DNA of 64,000 nt, taken from Cyanocohniella sp. LLY. Its GTDB lineage: Bacteria > Cyanobacteriota > Cyanobacteriia > Cyanobacteriales > Nostocaceae. The stretch spans positions 27,904 to 91,903 of the forward strand of contig JAKOMP010000014.1 of NCBI GenBank assembly GCA_022241785.1, in the 5' to 3' direction. Positions 47,052 to 56,541 of the stretch are shown here, piece after piece (within the stretch, counting starts at the first letter, position 1; each line of letters opens with the position of its first letter). The notes under the pieces are model-generated. The model was not told the origin of the DNA and did not search any database. It saw only the letters and a list, made by a program, of their open reading frames with translations. Position numbers and translations under genes: made by a program.

Positions 47052-48953
47052 TTACAACTTATTGCCACACTCAGAGCAAAAGTTGTGTGTGGGAGGATTT
47101 GTTGTCCCACAATGGCTACAAGCAACTGGTTCTGCTGAGGCTTTTGGTAACTGCTTAGGTAAACCAATCATTTGAGCGTTGTTTTTGCCTGGGGCTACCA
47201 TTGGGTAGCAGTTTTCGTCTTTGGTGACTCGGACATCAACAACGACTGGGCCATTATGTGCTAACATTTCGGCGATCGCATCGTTTAATTGATCCCGACT
47301 ACGAATTACCATGCCCTTAATGCCATAGGCTTTGGTTAAAAACTCTATGTCTGGCATCCCTACTTCCATGTTTGAGCAGGAGTAACGCTCGCCATAAAAG
47401 GCTTGCTGCCACTGGCGCACCATTCCCTGCCAGCCGTTGTTCATAATTACTGTCTTGACATTAATGCCATATTGTGCAAGTGTGCCTAATTCTTGTAAAC
47501 ACATTTGGAAACTGGCATCACCACTAATACAAATGACTTCTTCATCCGGGAAGGCTACTTTAGCACCCATAGCCGCAGGCACACCAAAACCCATTGTTCC
47601 TAAACCAGCACTAGAAATCCAACGTCTGGGGCCATTTTTGAGGAATTGTGCTGCCCACATTTGGTGTTGACCCACATCTGTAGTGTAAAACGCGTGGGGT
47701 GCTTGGCGACTAATTTCCACAATCACCTCTTGGGGCGAAATGCTATCAGCATGATGAGGCACTTCTAGCGGATAATCTTGCCGCCAACGGTTAATTAAAT
47801 TCAACCACTCTTGATTTTTATGGGGGATGTTCTTGATGCCTGATTCTTGACAGCGACGCAATAAGTCAGTTAAAACGTTCCGGACATCACCAACTATAGG
47901 CACTTCAGGAACTCGATTTTTGCCGACTTCTGCTGGGTCGATATCAATGTGAATTACTTTGGCGTGGGAAGCAAATTCATCTAACTTCCCAGTTACCCGG
48001 TCATCAAATCTAGCACCAACACAGATTAGCAAATCGCAATCAGTCACAGCAAAGTTGGCGTAGGCTGTACCGTGCATTCCCAACATACCCAATGCTAGGG
48101 GATGATGTTCGTCAAAGGCACCAATACCCATCAATGTTGTGGTGACGGGGATATTAAATAACTCAGCCAGGGCTTTAATTTCTTCGTGGGCACCTGAGGC
48201 GATCGCACCACCACCAACATACAATAGTGGTCGCCGACTTTCACGAATTAACTGGATTGCCCCATTAATCTGTCGTGGATTTCCCTTAACTGTGGGACGA
48301 TACCCTCGTAGTTTCACAGTTCCAGGTTCTACGGGTACATAATCACATTCTTCTAAAGCCACATCTTTGGGGATATCAATTAACACTGGCCCTGGTCTGC
48401 CGGTGCTAGCAATATGAAAAGCTTCAGCCACAATCCGTGCCATGTCAGCCGGATCACGGACTACATACGAGTGTTTAACTACTGGTAGGGTAATGCCGTA
48501 AATATCGGTTTCTTGAAACGCATCCGTACCAATTGCTGCCCGTGGTACCTGTCCTGTGACTACAATCATGGGGATTGAGTCCATGTAGGCTGTGGCAATG
48601 CCTGTGACTAAATTAGTTGCCCCAGGTCCAGAAGTACCAAAACATACTCCCACCTTGCCAGTAGCACGGGCATAGCCATCTGCTGCATGGGCTGCCCCTT
48701 GTTCGTGCCGCACTAAAATGTGCTTAATAGCACCAGTTGCTTCCACTTTGTACAGGTCATCGTAAATTGGCAGGATTGCCCCACCAGGATAACCAAAAAT
48801 GTACTCAACTTCATGGCGTAAAAGACTGTCAAGCAAGGCAAAACCACCAGTTGCCCGCTTGGGCGCAACTACTGGCGATTTAGTGACAGCAGACTGATGA
48901 TTCTCGGTTTGTGGAAGACTAGTTAGGGATGGCAAGCGCACGGTCACGGTCAA
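47052..48953 (-). CDS. ilvB: Acetolactate synthase large subunit with C-terminal zinc ribbon
   Basis: A 633-residue thiamine-diphosphate enzyme for the first common step of branched-chain amino acid synthesis. It has the N-terminal pyrimidine domain ([32 protein letters not shown]), the central domain and the [12 protein letters not shown]...[11 protein letters not shown] ThDP/FAD end. The last 23 residues are unusual: two CxxC pairs (CSHCG and CSECG) 15 residues apart make a zinc ribbon not needed for catalysis. The first 30 residues (to [15 protein letters not shown]) are a variable leader. The regulatory subunit gene ilvN is not in the window. Confidence 0.95.
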   Translation of the reverse strand: MTVTVRLPSLTSLPQTENHQSAVTKSPVVAPKRATGGFALLDSLLRHEVEYIFGYPGGAILPIYDDLYKVEATGAIKHILVRHEQGAAHAADGYARATGKVGVCFGTSGPGATNLVTGIATAYMDSIPMIVVTGQVPRAAIGTDAFQETDIYGITLPVVKHSYVVRDPADMARIVAEAFHIASTGRPGPVLIDIPKDVALEECDYVPVEPGTVKLRGYRPTVKGNPRQINGAIQLIRESRRPLLYVGGGAIASGAHEEIKALAELFNIPVTTTLMGIGAFDEHHPLALGMLGMHGTAYANFAVTDCDLLICVGARFDDRVTGKLDEFASHAKVIHIDIDPAEVGKNRVPEVPIVGDVRNVLTDLLRRCQESGIKNIPHKNQEWLNLINRWRQDYPLEVPHHADSISPQEVIVEISRQAPHAFYTTDVGQHQMWAAQFLKNGPRRWISSAGLGTMGFGVPAAMGAKVAFPDEEVICISGDASFQMCLQELGTLAQYGINVKTVIMNNGWQGMVRQWQQAFYGERYSCSNMEVGMPDIEFLTKAYGIKGMVIRSRDQLNDAIAEMLAHNGPVVVDVRVTKDENCYPMVAPGKNNAQMIGLPKQLPKASAEPVACSHCGTTNPPTHNFCSECGNKL

Positions 48954-49096
48954 ACCTCAAGCAATAGCTAAGTTAACACGTAAATTTTGTAGTCGATACT
49001 TCATTTTAATGGAAAACTTCCATCAAATCATCAAATAAAAATACAAAGATGCACACAAACCCGGAATTATGATGATTAACGAATGCTTAGAAGGCT

Positions 49097-49155
49097 GTTT
49101 AGAGGATGTTTGAAAAGTTTTGGGCGAATATAATTCGCTACTACACAAACAAAGT
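49097..49155. repeat. Dispersed repeat, copy 2
   Basis: Matches 39142-39200. It supplies the start codon and first codons of the frame that runs into the receptor remnant, so that frame's N-terminus is not a real protein. Confidence 0.7.
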
Positions 49156-49229
49156 CCGCCTGCGCGGAATAACACAAAATCAAGGTTTTTTAATCCACGT
49201 AGGTGGGTTTTGTCTGTTGCCAGGACAAA

Positions 49230-49560
49230 ATACAAGTGTCAGAATCCGTTTAGAACCACATTTAGTGAGATTATTGAGCAAGGGTCAGAATGACGCTCAA
49301 AGTCAGAACCTAGAAAGTATAGCAATACCAGGTATTCCAAAAGCACTAACCAGAGATAGACTAATTGAGTTTATTGATTCCACAAATCCTTTTAACAGAG
49401 GAACGGTGATTCAACTCAACTATACTCACAACAATATCCTCAATAGCCAACTACAAGCACAGGCTTATTATCGCCAAACCAGAACTGTTGCACCCCTTTT
49501 CGATCTCCGTGTATTTAGTACCGACAGTCCTTTAGGTGTGAATCGTTCAGTAGTGACATC
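49230..49560 (+). pseudogene. TonB-dependent receptor fragment
   Basis: About 105 codons resemble the beta-barrel part of a siderophore receptor: VRIRLEPHLVRLLSK, then NRGTVIQLNYTHNNILNSQL and AQAYYRQTR. The alternation of aromatic strands with short turns (LNYTHNNIL...AQAYYRQT) is typical. The plug domain, most barrel strands and the C-terminal aromatic strand are missing. It is preceded by repeat DNA and fused in frame to the start of a DUF1636 remnant. Such receptors and DUF1636 genes are often neighbours in cyanobacterial iron-uptake loci. Confidence 0.6.
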
Positions 49561-49570
49561 TGAAAGATTT

Positions 49571-49866
49571 GGGGTTTGTACATCCTGCCATCGTTCATCT
49601 ACAGAAATACCAGAAAAAAACATCGAGATGGTAACATTTTATTTACTAAAATCACAGATTTATCTCGTGAGCAACCCATATCACCAGAAATAGAAATTCG
49701 TCCTACAGGATGTTTATGGGCGTGTGAGCGTGGTTGTGCAGCCGCTATTTGTAGCCGAGAAAAACCTACTTATCTCATCGTTGATTTACCAGTTGATGAA
49801 AGTCCCGCCGCATTAATGGAATTTATGCAACTGTACATCAATAAAGATAATGGTGCAGCGAGTTAA
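49571..49866 (+). pseudogene. DUF1636 metal-binding protein, frameshifted
   Basis: The start VCTSCHRSSTEIPEK is in one frame and the remainder, DGNILFTKITDLSREQ to PTGCLWACERGCAAAICSRE and PTYLIVDLPVDES, is in another. The switch falls at a run of seven A at 49614-49620, where one A too few or two too many would explain it. CTSC and CLWACERGC are the cysteine motifs of the DUF1636 family (thioredoxin-like ferredoxin relatives). The family's function is not established. The rest of the gene is intact. Confidence 0.8.
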
Positions 49867-50203
49867 CCAAGTGAAAACAACCAAAAGACCGGAAATTTCT
49901 GCCTACACCCAAATCTTAGCCGGGTTAAAATTTAGAAAGGATTTGATTAGACAACTATTTCGGGAGGGTGTGATGCGCGAGTCAGTAATTTACCAAGAAA
50001 TTCTCGAAGAAGGCGAACAGCGAGGGGAACAGTGAGAGCGCAGTCTGGTTCTGCGTCAACTTACTCGCAAGGTGGGAGAATTACCACCAGGGACAAGAGA
50101 ACAAATTGAAACTCTATTGTTAGAGCAATTAGAAAATCTTGGTGAGGCTTTGTTGGACTTTACCAGTTTGTCAGATTTAGAGACATGGTTAGTAAATAAG
50201 TGA
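49850..50203 (+). pseudogene. C-terminal remnant of a Rpn/DUF4351 nuclease
   Basis: One frame of 117 codons broken by a single TGA at 50033-50035. Before it: RPEISAYTQILAGLKFRKDL and RESVIYQEILEEGEQRGEQ. After it: RSLVLRQLTRKVGELP and LENLGEALLDFTSLSDLETW. This is the tail of the large cyanobacterial family of PD-(D/E)XK transposase-like (Rpn) proteins with a C-terminal DUF4351. The nuclease domain itself is gone. The start overlaps the end of the DUF1636 remnant. Confidence 0.8.
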
Positions 50204-50209
50204 TTTCTG

Positions 50210-51478
50210 CTAAATCACATCTTGTAGGACTCGCCTGGTATTTTTCCATGTCCAAATACCCACACCCGCTACTACTATACTCATGCCGATCAAGACAACG
50301 CGTAAGCCCAAAAAATCAGTTAATGGGCCAGTTATAGCCAATGGTACAGATAAAGCAATATTGACGACATGATTTTGAAAGCCAAAAACCTTACCGTGCA
50401 TAGTAGGTGGTGTTTGCTGTTGAATTAAAGTCTGCATGGGTACGCCAATTAGCGCCGCACCTACACCCAAAAATGCCGATAGTCCTAAAGCCAGCCCTAG
50501 ATTATGGGTGAAAGTGAACACCCCTAAAACTAAAGACATAATCAAGAAGCCAATTAAAGGTAGGGGCTTGTGATGAAATTTATCACCACAGTGACCCAAA
50601 ATTGCTGCACCTAATACCATACCCACACCAGCTGCTGCTAAGAAAAAGCCAAATTGTTTTTCTTTTAAACCAAAATCGGTGGCTAATCTAATGGTCAACA
50701 CCATTAAAGATGCAAACACACAATATAAAGTGGTGAGTTGCAGCATGGCATTTAATACCAGACGATTTTTGGTGAGATAGTTCAAGCCTGATTTAAAGTC
50801 AGCCCAAGGATGAATTACGGCGCGCTGTTCATCACCAGGGAATTGGTTTTCATTGCCAAAGTTAATTGGTTGTACAGCCAATCCCGACAACAGGTATAGT
50901 CCACCAACTACCAGTTCTTGACCATATTCTGATCCTAGCCAAGTTTTTGACAAACTTAATATTGGTTCTCCAATGGCAAAACCCACAATTAATGCGCCCA
51001 TCATGGTACTGCTGTACACCGCATTGGCTGCCATAAAATTTTCTCGTCGGACTAAAACTGGGATAGCCGCCTGTTGAGCCGGTGTAAAAAACTGGGCCAA
51101 GGTGGAAATGCCAAAAGTCAGCACCAATAACATGAAAAAGTCCCTGGGCAAAAATGCTATGAACAGCATTAATACCGTTTGAATGTAATTAGAGCCAGTT
51201 AAAACCAGCTTTTTAGAAAAGCGATCTACAAAAATACCACCCGCAGAACCGAACAAAATCGCCGGTAATGTAAAAGCCAGCATCAAAGTTGAGTACATGG
51301 AGTTTTGAGCTAATCCAGCGGGTGCTGGATAGTTTTCTAGCAATCCTACCATTAAGACGAAAAAGACTTTATCTCCCAACTGGGAACACAACTGCCCAAT
51401 CCACAGGAGCATAAAACCACGATTTTTTAGTAGTGAGTTAAACCCGTTATTGATAGCAGCTGGTTCAGTGGGAAACAT
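50210..51478 (-). CDS. MFS transporter (EntS-like exporter)
   Basis: A 422-residue major facilitator with about twelve membrane segments. The A-like motif after segment 2 reads GGIFVDRFSKKLVL, and the fold resembles MFS_3/EntS exporters. EntS-type proteins release siderophores; the decayed receptor and DUF1636 genes next door hint at a former iron locus, but the transporter could equally export drugs. The frame is intact and the initiating ATG at 51478 leads straight into FPTEPAAINNGFNSLL. Confidence 0.85.
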   Translation of the reverse strand: MFPTEPAAINNGFNSLLKNRGFMLLWIGQLCSQLGDKVFFVLMVGLLENYPAPAGLAQNSMYSTLMLAFTLPAILFGSAGGIFVDRFSKKLVLTGSNYIQTVLMLFIAFLPRDFFMLLVLTFGISTLAQFFTPAQQAAIPVLVRRENFMAANAVYSSTMMGALIVGFAIGEPILSLSKTWLGSEYGQELVVGGLYLLSGLAVQPINFGNENQFPGDEQRAVIHPWADFKSGLNYLTKNRLVLNAMLQLTTLYCVFASLMVLTIRLATDFGLKEKQFGFFLAAAGVGMVLGAAILGHCGDKFHHKPLPLIGFLIMSLVLGVFTFTHNLGLALGLSAFLGVGAALIGVPMQTLIQQQTPPTMHGKVFGFQNHVVNIALSVPLAITGPLTDFLGLRVVLIGMSIVVAGVGIWTWKNTRRVLQDVI

Positions 51479-51624
51479 TTAGATACTTGGGGATTGGGGA
51501 TTGGGGACTGGTGATCAGGTGCAATGGATATTGGGAATGAGGGAGAAAGATGGTGGTAACAAGTTCAATATCTTCCCCCTGCACCTTACTACCTACTACC
51601 TACTGATTAATTCTGTTTTCCGGA

Positions 51625-52197
51625 CTAATTTTCTTCATAGCGGTTTACCAGAATATGCAAAAATTCACTTGCAGTCAGGCGTACTGGTGAAGACGAAACC
51701 TCAACAGATGAGTCTACCCAGCAACCTTTTACTTTTTGGGGCGATCGCCACATGGATAAATGGTCTACTGGTGGTTGTGCGTAAAAATTATTATGCCCAC
51801 CACCTAGTAAGGAAGAACTCCAATGAGTGAAATAATCATGACTCATCCGATGGATAGGAAAGTTTCCTGAAAGTGGTACTCCCCAACCATCTATGGCAAT
51901 AAACGCTTTGACATTACCGCCTAACAGTTGCCAGGCACAAGCCCCGCCTATTGCTCCGACTACGCCAGCACTAAAGCTGAGAAATATCACTGGCGATTCT
52001 AACTCATGCTGTAGGCGATCGCCTAAAAACTGCACAATGTGAAGTGATGATAACGCTAATAAACTGTGACCCGGATAAATCAGGACTTTGCCTTGGTTTT
52101 GCCGCTTTAAACTATCAAAGACTGGATCTAACCACTCCAAAATAAAGCTTTCAGTTAAGTCCGGTTCATGAATTCCCGGGCAAATGATAATACTCAT
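51625..52197 (-). CDS. Small alpha/beta-hydrolase-like protein
   Basis: A 190-residue protein with an alpha/beta-hydrolase core. MSIIICPGIHEPDLTE is the first strand and oxyanion loop. SFSAGVVGA is the nucleophile elbow (S-x-S-x-G in place of G-x-S-x-G). FIAIDGWG could supply the acid and DHLSMW the histidine near the end. It is shorter than most esterases, lacking a cap domain. It follows no gene closely; a 370-base gap separates it from the divergent chelatase gene. Substrate unknown. Confidence 0.6.
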   Translation of the reverse strand: MSIIICPGIHEPDLTESFILEWLDPVFDSLKRQNQGKVLIYPGHSLLALSSLHIVQFLGDRLQHELESPVIFLSFSAGVVGAIGGACAWQLLGGNVKAFIAIDGWGVPLSGNFPIHRMSHDYFTHWSSSLLGGGHNNFYAQPPVDHLSMWRSPQKVKGCWVDSSVEVSSSPVRLTASEFLHILVNRYEEN

Positions 52198-52574
52198 TTT
52201 TCTTAGGTACTCACAATTTGGCAGTTATCCATAAAATATCTTGTATTTAATTATACTTGTATCTCAGTAATTGAAAGTAAATGAAGTGCCAACCAAAATG
52301 CACTCAATTACTCACCCCTGCTTCTAGGATATATGAAAATTTCTTGATGACACAAATCAGGCTATAGATACAGAATAATAAAAAACAGATTTTCTAATAC
52401 TCAGTATCTGGTAATAACTCTAGTACGTCTTTTGATATATTGTTGTTAATTTTTTAGTTATCCCTTCCAGGGGGATGGGATAATATTTTACTAATCAGGG
52501 AAATAATGGAGCTATAACCTAGCTCGTTTTGCTTTTAACTCTGGTTTATATAGATTTATATTGAGGAACTAATT
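52198..52574. other. Divergent promoter region
   Basis: AT-rich, no gene. It lies between the divergent hydrolase and chelatase genes. A GAGGAA ribosome site stands at 52562-52567 before the GTG start of the chelatase. Confidence 0.5.
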
Positions 52575-53699
52575 GTGGTTGCCACGCCAGAAAAACAGCA
52601 ACACATCCATGAGCAATTACCGAGTCAAAACCGAGTAGCTGTCTTACTCATGGGCTATGGTGAAGTCGAAAGCTACGAAGATTTTGCCAACTATAACGAA
52701 CAAGCATTAAATCTACTGACGGCAAAATTTGCACCAGTGCCAACCTGGATTTATCCCCCTTTAGCAAAGCTCTTAGCTTTATTTGACCGCCATGAATGGG
52801 GACACACCCATCACGATTTTATCTCCCCACACAACGCCATTTTTGAACAGCAACGCGCTGGTATTGAAAAGAATTTACAAGCCAAGTGGGGCGATACTAT
52901 CCAAGTGTTCAAGGCTTTCAACTTCTGCGCTCCCCATTTACCGCACCAAGTTCTGGCAGAAATTAAAACTCAAGGCTTTAACAAAATCCTCATTTATCCC
53001 TTGTTAGTTGTTGACTCTATCTTTACCAGTGGGATTGCCGTTGAGCAAGTGAATAATGCTTTAGCAGAAATGGCAGATGGAGAGGAGCATTGGGTAAAAG
53101 GACTGCGTTATATTCCTTCTTTCTACAACGAGCCAGCTTACATCGATTTAATGGCTAATTTAGTAGAAGAAAAAATAACCGCCGACTTACGTGCAAATTA
53201 CCTTCCTTCTCAAATCGGCATTGTCCTCATGAATCATGGCTGTCCCCACAAAGCCAAGGGATTCACATCGGGAATTGTCGAAAGTCAAACGCTATACGAT
53301 TTGGTACGCGATAAGTTAATTAACCGTTATCCCTTAATTTCGGTGGGTTGGCTGAACCACGACACACCTTTAATTGAATGGACGCTACCAAATGCCGAGC
53401 AAGCTGCTAATAATTTGATTCAATTGGGTGCAAAAGCTATCGTCTTTATGCCCATTGGCTTTGCTACAGAAAACCACGAAACTCTATTAGATGTCCACCA
53501 CATCATTCATGGTTTGGCGAAAAAGCATCCCGATGTGAATTATGTCCAGATGGCCTGTGTCAACGATAATCCAGAATTTCTGGAGATGGCTGCTGAATGG
53601 GCAAATGCTCACATTGGTGAGTTAATGAATCAGGAAGCTATGGCGGTTAATCCCCAGTTGGCGGGAAATCACCATCACCATCACCATCACCATGATTAG
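52575..53699 (+). CDS. Ferrochelatase-like metal chelatase with His8 tail
   Basis: A 374-residue protein of the class II chelatase superfamily (ferrochelatase HemH / CbiX). It has the two-lobed layout with VAVLLMGYGEVESYEDF at the first strand, FNFCAPHLPHQVL in lobe one and LMNHGCPHKAKGF in lobe two. Such enzymes insert iron or cobalt into a tetrapyrrole. The C-terminus ends in eight consecutive histidines and an aspartate, likely a metal-holding tail. It starts with GTG, chosen because GAGGAA stands at the right distance. It lacks the chlorophyll-binding-like tail typical of the main cyanobacterial ferrochelatase, so it is probably a paralogue. Confidence 0.75.
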   Translation: MVATPEKQQHIHEQLPSQNRVAVLLMGYGEVESYEDFANYNEQALNLLTAKFAPVPTWIYPPLAKLLALFDRHEWGHTHHDFISPHNAIFEQQRAGIEKNLQAKWGDTIQVFKAFNFCAPHLPHQVLAEIKTQGFNKILIYPLLVVDSIFTSGIAVEQVNNALAEMADGEEHWVKGLRYIPSFYNEPAYIDLMANLVEEKITADLRANYLPSQIGIVLMNHGCPHKAKGFTSGIVESQTLYDLVRDKLINRYPLISVGWLNHDTPLIEWTLPNAEQAANNLIQLGAKAIVFMPIGFATENHETLLDVHHIIHGLAKKHPDVNYVQMACVNDNPEFLEMAAEWANAHIGELMNQEAMAVNPQLAGNHHHHHHHHD

Positions 53700-54248
53700 T
53701 TGACAGATTCCAGGGGGATAAATAAATTACTTTATTATCCCCTTGGTTTAACAATCCTTGCGGGAAGTCCCCCAGTTCCGAAGACTCCACTGGGGAATGA
53801 AAGCAAGGGCAGGGACTTGATTACACAACGAGAACGTGGGAAAATACTTATGGTTGTTAACCCACCCGACCGTATTGAACAGACAGGCTAACTTCAAAGT
53901 AGTGGTACGACATTTGCCGCAGATAAATCGGTAGATCGGGAAAGACGCAAACTTAGCTGGTTGACCATTGTCATAAATCCAAGGTGAGCGTGTCATAAAA
54001 AAATCAAACTGTCCCAGGAAGTGGGATGGCTGCGCGGGTTCTCCCTATGAGGAGATAAAGGCAGAAATGCCAGAGACGTTGTGTAAGACCAATCTGTACT
54101 TGTACAAAGCGGCAACGGCGAATGAGACGCGAAACCGCAAGTGTAGCAAAGCGAAACTTGTGGTACTTCACATTTAGTTGCTAACCTGAAAGTAACTAGA
54201 AGATTTGGCTACAACCGTCTTCACAAGTATTAGTTTCAGGACGGACTG
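53700..54248. other. Gene-free stretch with RNA-like structure
   Basis: No convincing gene. Two nested inverted repeats lie at 53765-53818, and the remainder (to about 54190) is unusually GC-rich and non-AT-biased for an intergenic region here. It may be the end of a vanished insertion sequence, for example an IS200/IS605-type end, but no transposase fragment was recognised. Confidence 0.45.
53765..53818. repeat. Nested inverted repeats
   Basis: CCCCAGT (53770-53776) pairs with ACTGGGG (53789-53795), and AAGTCCC (53765-53771) with GGGACTT (53812-53818). The two stems overlap by two bases, so they are alternatives or form a compact fold. No T-run follows. Confidence 0.65.
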
Positions 54249-54851
54249 ATGACACAAACTGACTTATTTTCAGCCATTGCCGTCAATATCCCCAACACGC
54301 TCATCCTGAAAGTTTCCCACGAGCAATTTGTTGATCTGGCAATCGCTAACCGAGACTTACAATTAGAACGAAGTGCTACGGGTGAGTTAATTATTATGCC
54401 ACCGACCGGAAGCGATACTGGCAATAAAAACCTAGATATGGAAGGGCAATTGTGGCTGTGGAATCGTCAGAGTAAACTGGGTCAAGCTTTTAACTCTTCA
54501 ACAGGTTTTCATCTTCCTAATGGTGCTAATCGCTCTCCTGATGCAGCCTGGGTACGTCAAGAAAAATGGGATGCCCTCACTTTAGAACAGCAGGAAACTT
54601 TTGCGCCTATTTGTCCTGATTTTGTGCTGGAACTACGTTCTAAAACGGACTCTTTAGAAAAGTTGCAAGCCAAGATGAAGGAATATATAGAAAATGGAGC
54701 TTGTTTAGGTTGGTTAATTGACCGACAAAATCAACGAGTGGAAATTTATCGTCCAGGTAGAGATGTGGAAGTTTTAAATCATCCTATAAATTTATCAGGG
54801 GAAGATGTTTTACCTGGGTTTGTGTTGGATTTAACCGAGGTTTGGAGTTGA
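54249..54851 (+). CDS. Uma2-family (DUF820) PD-(D/E)XK nuclease
   Basis: A 200-residue member of the Uma2/DUF820 family, which is greatly expanded in cyanobacteria. The nuclease-fold residues are present: Asp in RSPDAAWVR, then DFVLELRSKTD with Glu and Lys, and a conserved LGWLID strand. Few members have a known role; most are thought to be mobile or restriction-like nucleases. It converges on the cysteine desulfurase gene with only 34 bases between stop codons. It is intact and of normal length. Confidence 0.88.
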   Translation: MTQTDLFSAIAVNIPNTLILKVSHEQFVDLAIANRDLQLERSATGELIIMPPTGSDTGNKNLDMEGQLWLWNRQSKLGQAFNSSTGFHLPNGANRSPDAAWVRQEKWDALTLEQQETFAPICPDFVLELRSKTDSLEKLQAKMKEYIENGACLGWLIDRQNQRVEIYRPGRDVEVLNHPINLSGEDVLPGFVLDLTEVWS

Positions 54852-54885
54852 AGTTTCTGGTATTGCTAATTTGTAGAAAATCATT

Positions 54886-56034
54886 TTAAAGCATTTGATG
54901 AATTTCATTGATTGCACTAATTATCAGAGAAGATGTCCTTTCTATTTCGGCTTTGGTTGTAAATTTACCAACACCAATTCTTAACGCTCCCTCAATCATA
55001 TTTTCTGAAAGATTCAGAGATTGTAAAACGTGAGATGGTGCAACAACGCCTGATGAACAAGCAGCACCTGTAGAAATAGCTAATTGGTGGCGAATCCTAG
55101 CAATAATGGCACTATTCGGAATATTTGGTATAGAAATATGTAAGTTACCTGATAAGCGGTTGTTTAAGTCTCCATTCACCACTAAGTCAGGGATGTTTGA
55201 TTGTAGTAGGTTTTGCAGTGTATCTCGCAGTTGGGCGATCGCCTTTTCATCTGCTTCCATCTCCAAACCTCTCAACCTGCAAGCTTCCCCCAAACCAGCG
55301 ATTCCGGGGACGTTGAGTGTACCAGATCTGAGTCCTTGTTCGTGTCCACCACCGTAAATCATCGCTGGGAGATCATGATCTTTTCTGACTACCAACGCAC
55401 CAACGCCTTTGGGTGCGTAGAGTTTATGGCCAGAAATCGCCAGATAGGTGATACCCCAGTCTTGAAAGTTGAGGGGAATTTTCCCGACGGCTTGGGAAGC
55501 ATCACATAAAAAAGGGATATTGTAAGAGGATGCGATCGCACCAATTTTTTCTATGGGGTAAATTGTCCCGACTTCGTTGTTAGCAGCCATCACACAAAGT
55601 AAGGAAGCCCCCTCACAGCAGACTTTTTCTAGATGTTCTAAATCAATCTGGGCTTGTTGATTGACTTTTAACCAAATAATTTCCGCTAGTCCTTTTTTAG
55701 CTAAAGCTTTGCAGGTATCTAAAACGGCTTTGTGTTCAACTGGAGAAACAATGATTTTAGCGGGGGTATTTTGTTGAGCAATATGTCCTTGAATGGCTAA
55801 ATTAATGCTTTCCGTTGCACCTGATGTAAAGATAATTTCTTTGGGTGAGGCGTTGATTAATTCTGCTATTTGTTGACGGGCTTGTTTAACTGCTTTTGCT
55901 GCTGTGTCTCCATAACCATGATCTACACTATTAGCATTACCAAAGGCGGTAGTCATATAGTACATGACTTTCTCGGCTACTCTGGGGTCAACGGGAGTAG
56001 TTGAGTGGTAATCGAGGTAGATTATGTTAGTCAT
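54886..56034 (-). CDS. Cysteine desulfurase (IscS/NifS family, DndA-like)
   Basis: A 382-residue pyridoxal-phosphate enzyme that takes sulfur from cysteine. The Schiff-base lysine lies in SGHKLYAPKG near 203, the persulfide cysteine in STGAACSSG near 324, and the N-terminus IYLDYHSTTPVDPRV is typical. It is the last gene of a tightly packed minus-strand run: the small gene upstream ends four bases before its start. Because that run also holds a PP-loop sulfurtransferase-like gene, a role as sulfur donor for DNA phosphorothioation (DndA or SspA role) is inferred. It could also serve Fe-S cluster or tRNA thiolation needs. Confidence 0.9.
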   Translation of the reverse strand: MTNIIYLDYHSTTPVDPRVAEKVMYYMTTAFGNANSVDHGYGDTAAKAVKQARQQIAELINASPKEIIFTSGATESINLAIQGHIAQQNTPAKIIVSPVEHKAVLDTCKALAKKGLAEIIWLKVNQQAQIDLEHLEKVCCEGASLLCVMAANNEVGTIYPIEKIGAIASSYNIPFLCDASQAVGKIPLNFQDWGITYLAISGHKLYAPKGVGALVVRKDHDLPAMIYGGGHEQGLRSGTLNVPGIAGLGEACRLRGLEMEADEKAIAQLRDTLQNLLQSNIPDLVVNGDLNNRLSGNLHISIPNIPNSAIIARIRHQLAISTGAACSSGVVAPSHVLQSLNLSENMIEGALRIGVGKFTTKAEIERTSSLIISAINEIHQML

Positions 56035-56038
56035 TTTT

Positions 56039-56530
56039 TTAACGCGGAGTCACGCTAAGGAAATGCAAAGTAACGCAGAGAATTATCATAACAACTTTCT
56101 CTGCGTCTGGAGCGTGAGATTTAATTAGGGCTTGCTGAAAGGTTAAATATTCTAAAATTAGTAATCTTAAGTAATCTAACATTCTTAGGTATGATTTGAT
56201 ATTTTCGTATTCATGAGAGTTATGCAAATACAACTGGGAAATATTAGGAAAATCAAACACTCGTTTTTGTTTGAGTTGTTTAATTGCTTGTTGTGTATTC
56301 TCTATATATCCTCTGGCTTTAATTTGACTAGCGTAACCTCGAATATCTGTAGTTAATAGTTGAATTTCTTCTAATAATGTAAATTCCGTTTCTGATACAG
56401 GGAATTGATGAGCGATCGCTTGTCTTTCTGATTTACTATTTTGATAGTCAATTGTTAATTTTTCTAACAGTTGAATGATGTAATTTTTAGTGATTTCAGG
56501 ATTTTGATTAGTCAGGGTAGTATTAGTCAT
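56039..56530 (-). CDS. Small unknown protein of the sulfur/ATPase operon
   Basis: A 163-residue, mainly helical protein not recognised. Residues 8-145 are charged helices with a coiled-coil look (QLLEKLTIDYQNSKSERQAI). The last 20 residues (MIILCVTLHFLSVTPR) are translated from a dispersed ACGCAGAGAA-type repeat, so the natural C-terminus has probably been replaced. It sits 11 bases after the MORC-like gene and four bases before the desulfurase gene, so it is part of that operon. Its partner is likely one of those two. Confidence 0.65.
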   Translation of the reverse strand: MTNTTLTNQNPEITKNYIIQLLEKLTIDYQNSKSERQAIAHQFPVSETEFTLLEEIQLLTTDIRGYASQIKARGYIENTQQAIKQLKQKRVFDFPNISQLYLHNSHEYENIKSYLRMLDYLRLLILEYLTFQQALIKSHAPDAEKVVMIILCVTLHFLSVTPR

Positions 56531-56541
56531 TGTTCACTTTT

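Noticed and set aside
49106-49693. 195-residue frame as an intact gene
   Set aside because: It joins repeat DNA, a receptor fragment and the first codons of a frameshifted DUF1636 gene.
53700-53891. 63-residue frame after the chelatase
   Set aside because: It begins directly at the chelatase stop, covers nested inverted repeats and shows no domain or ribosome site.
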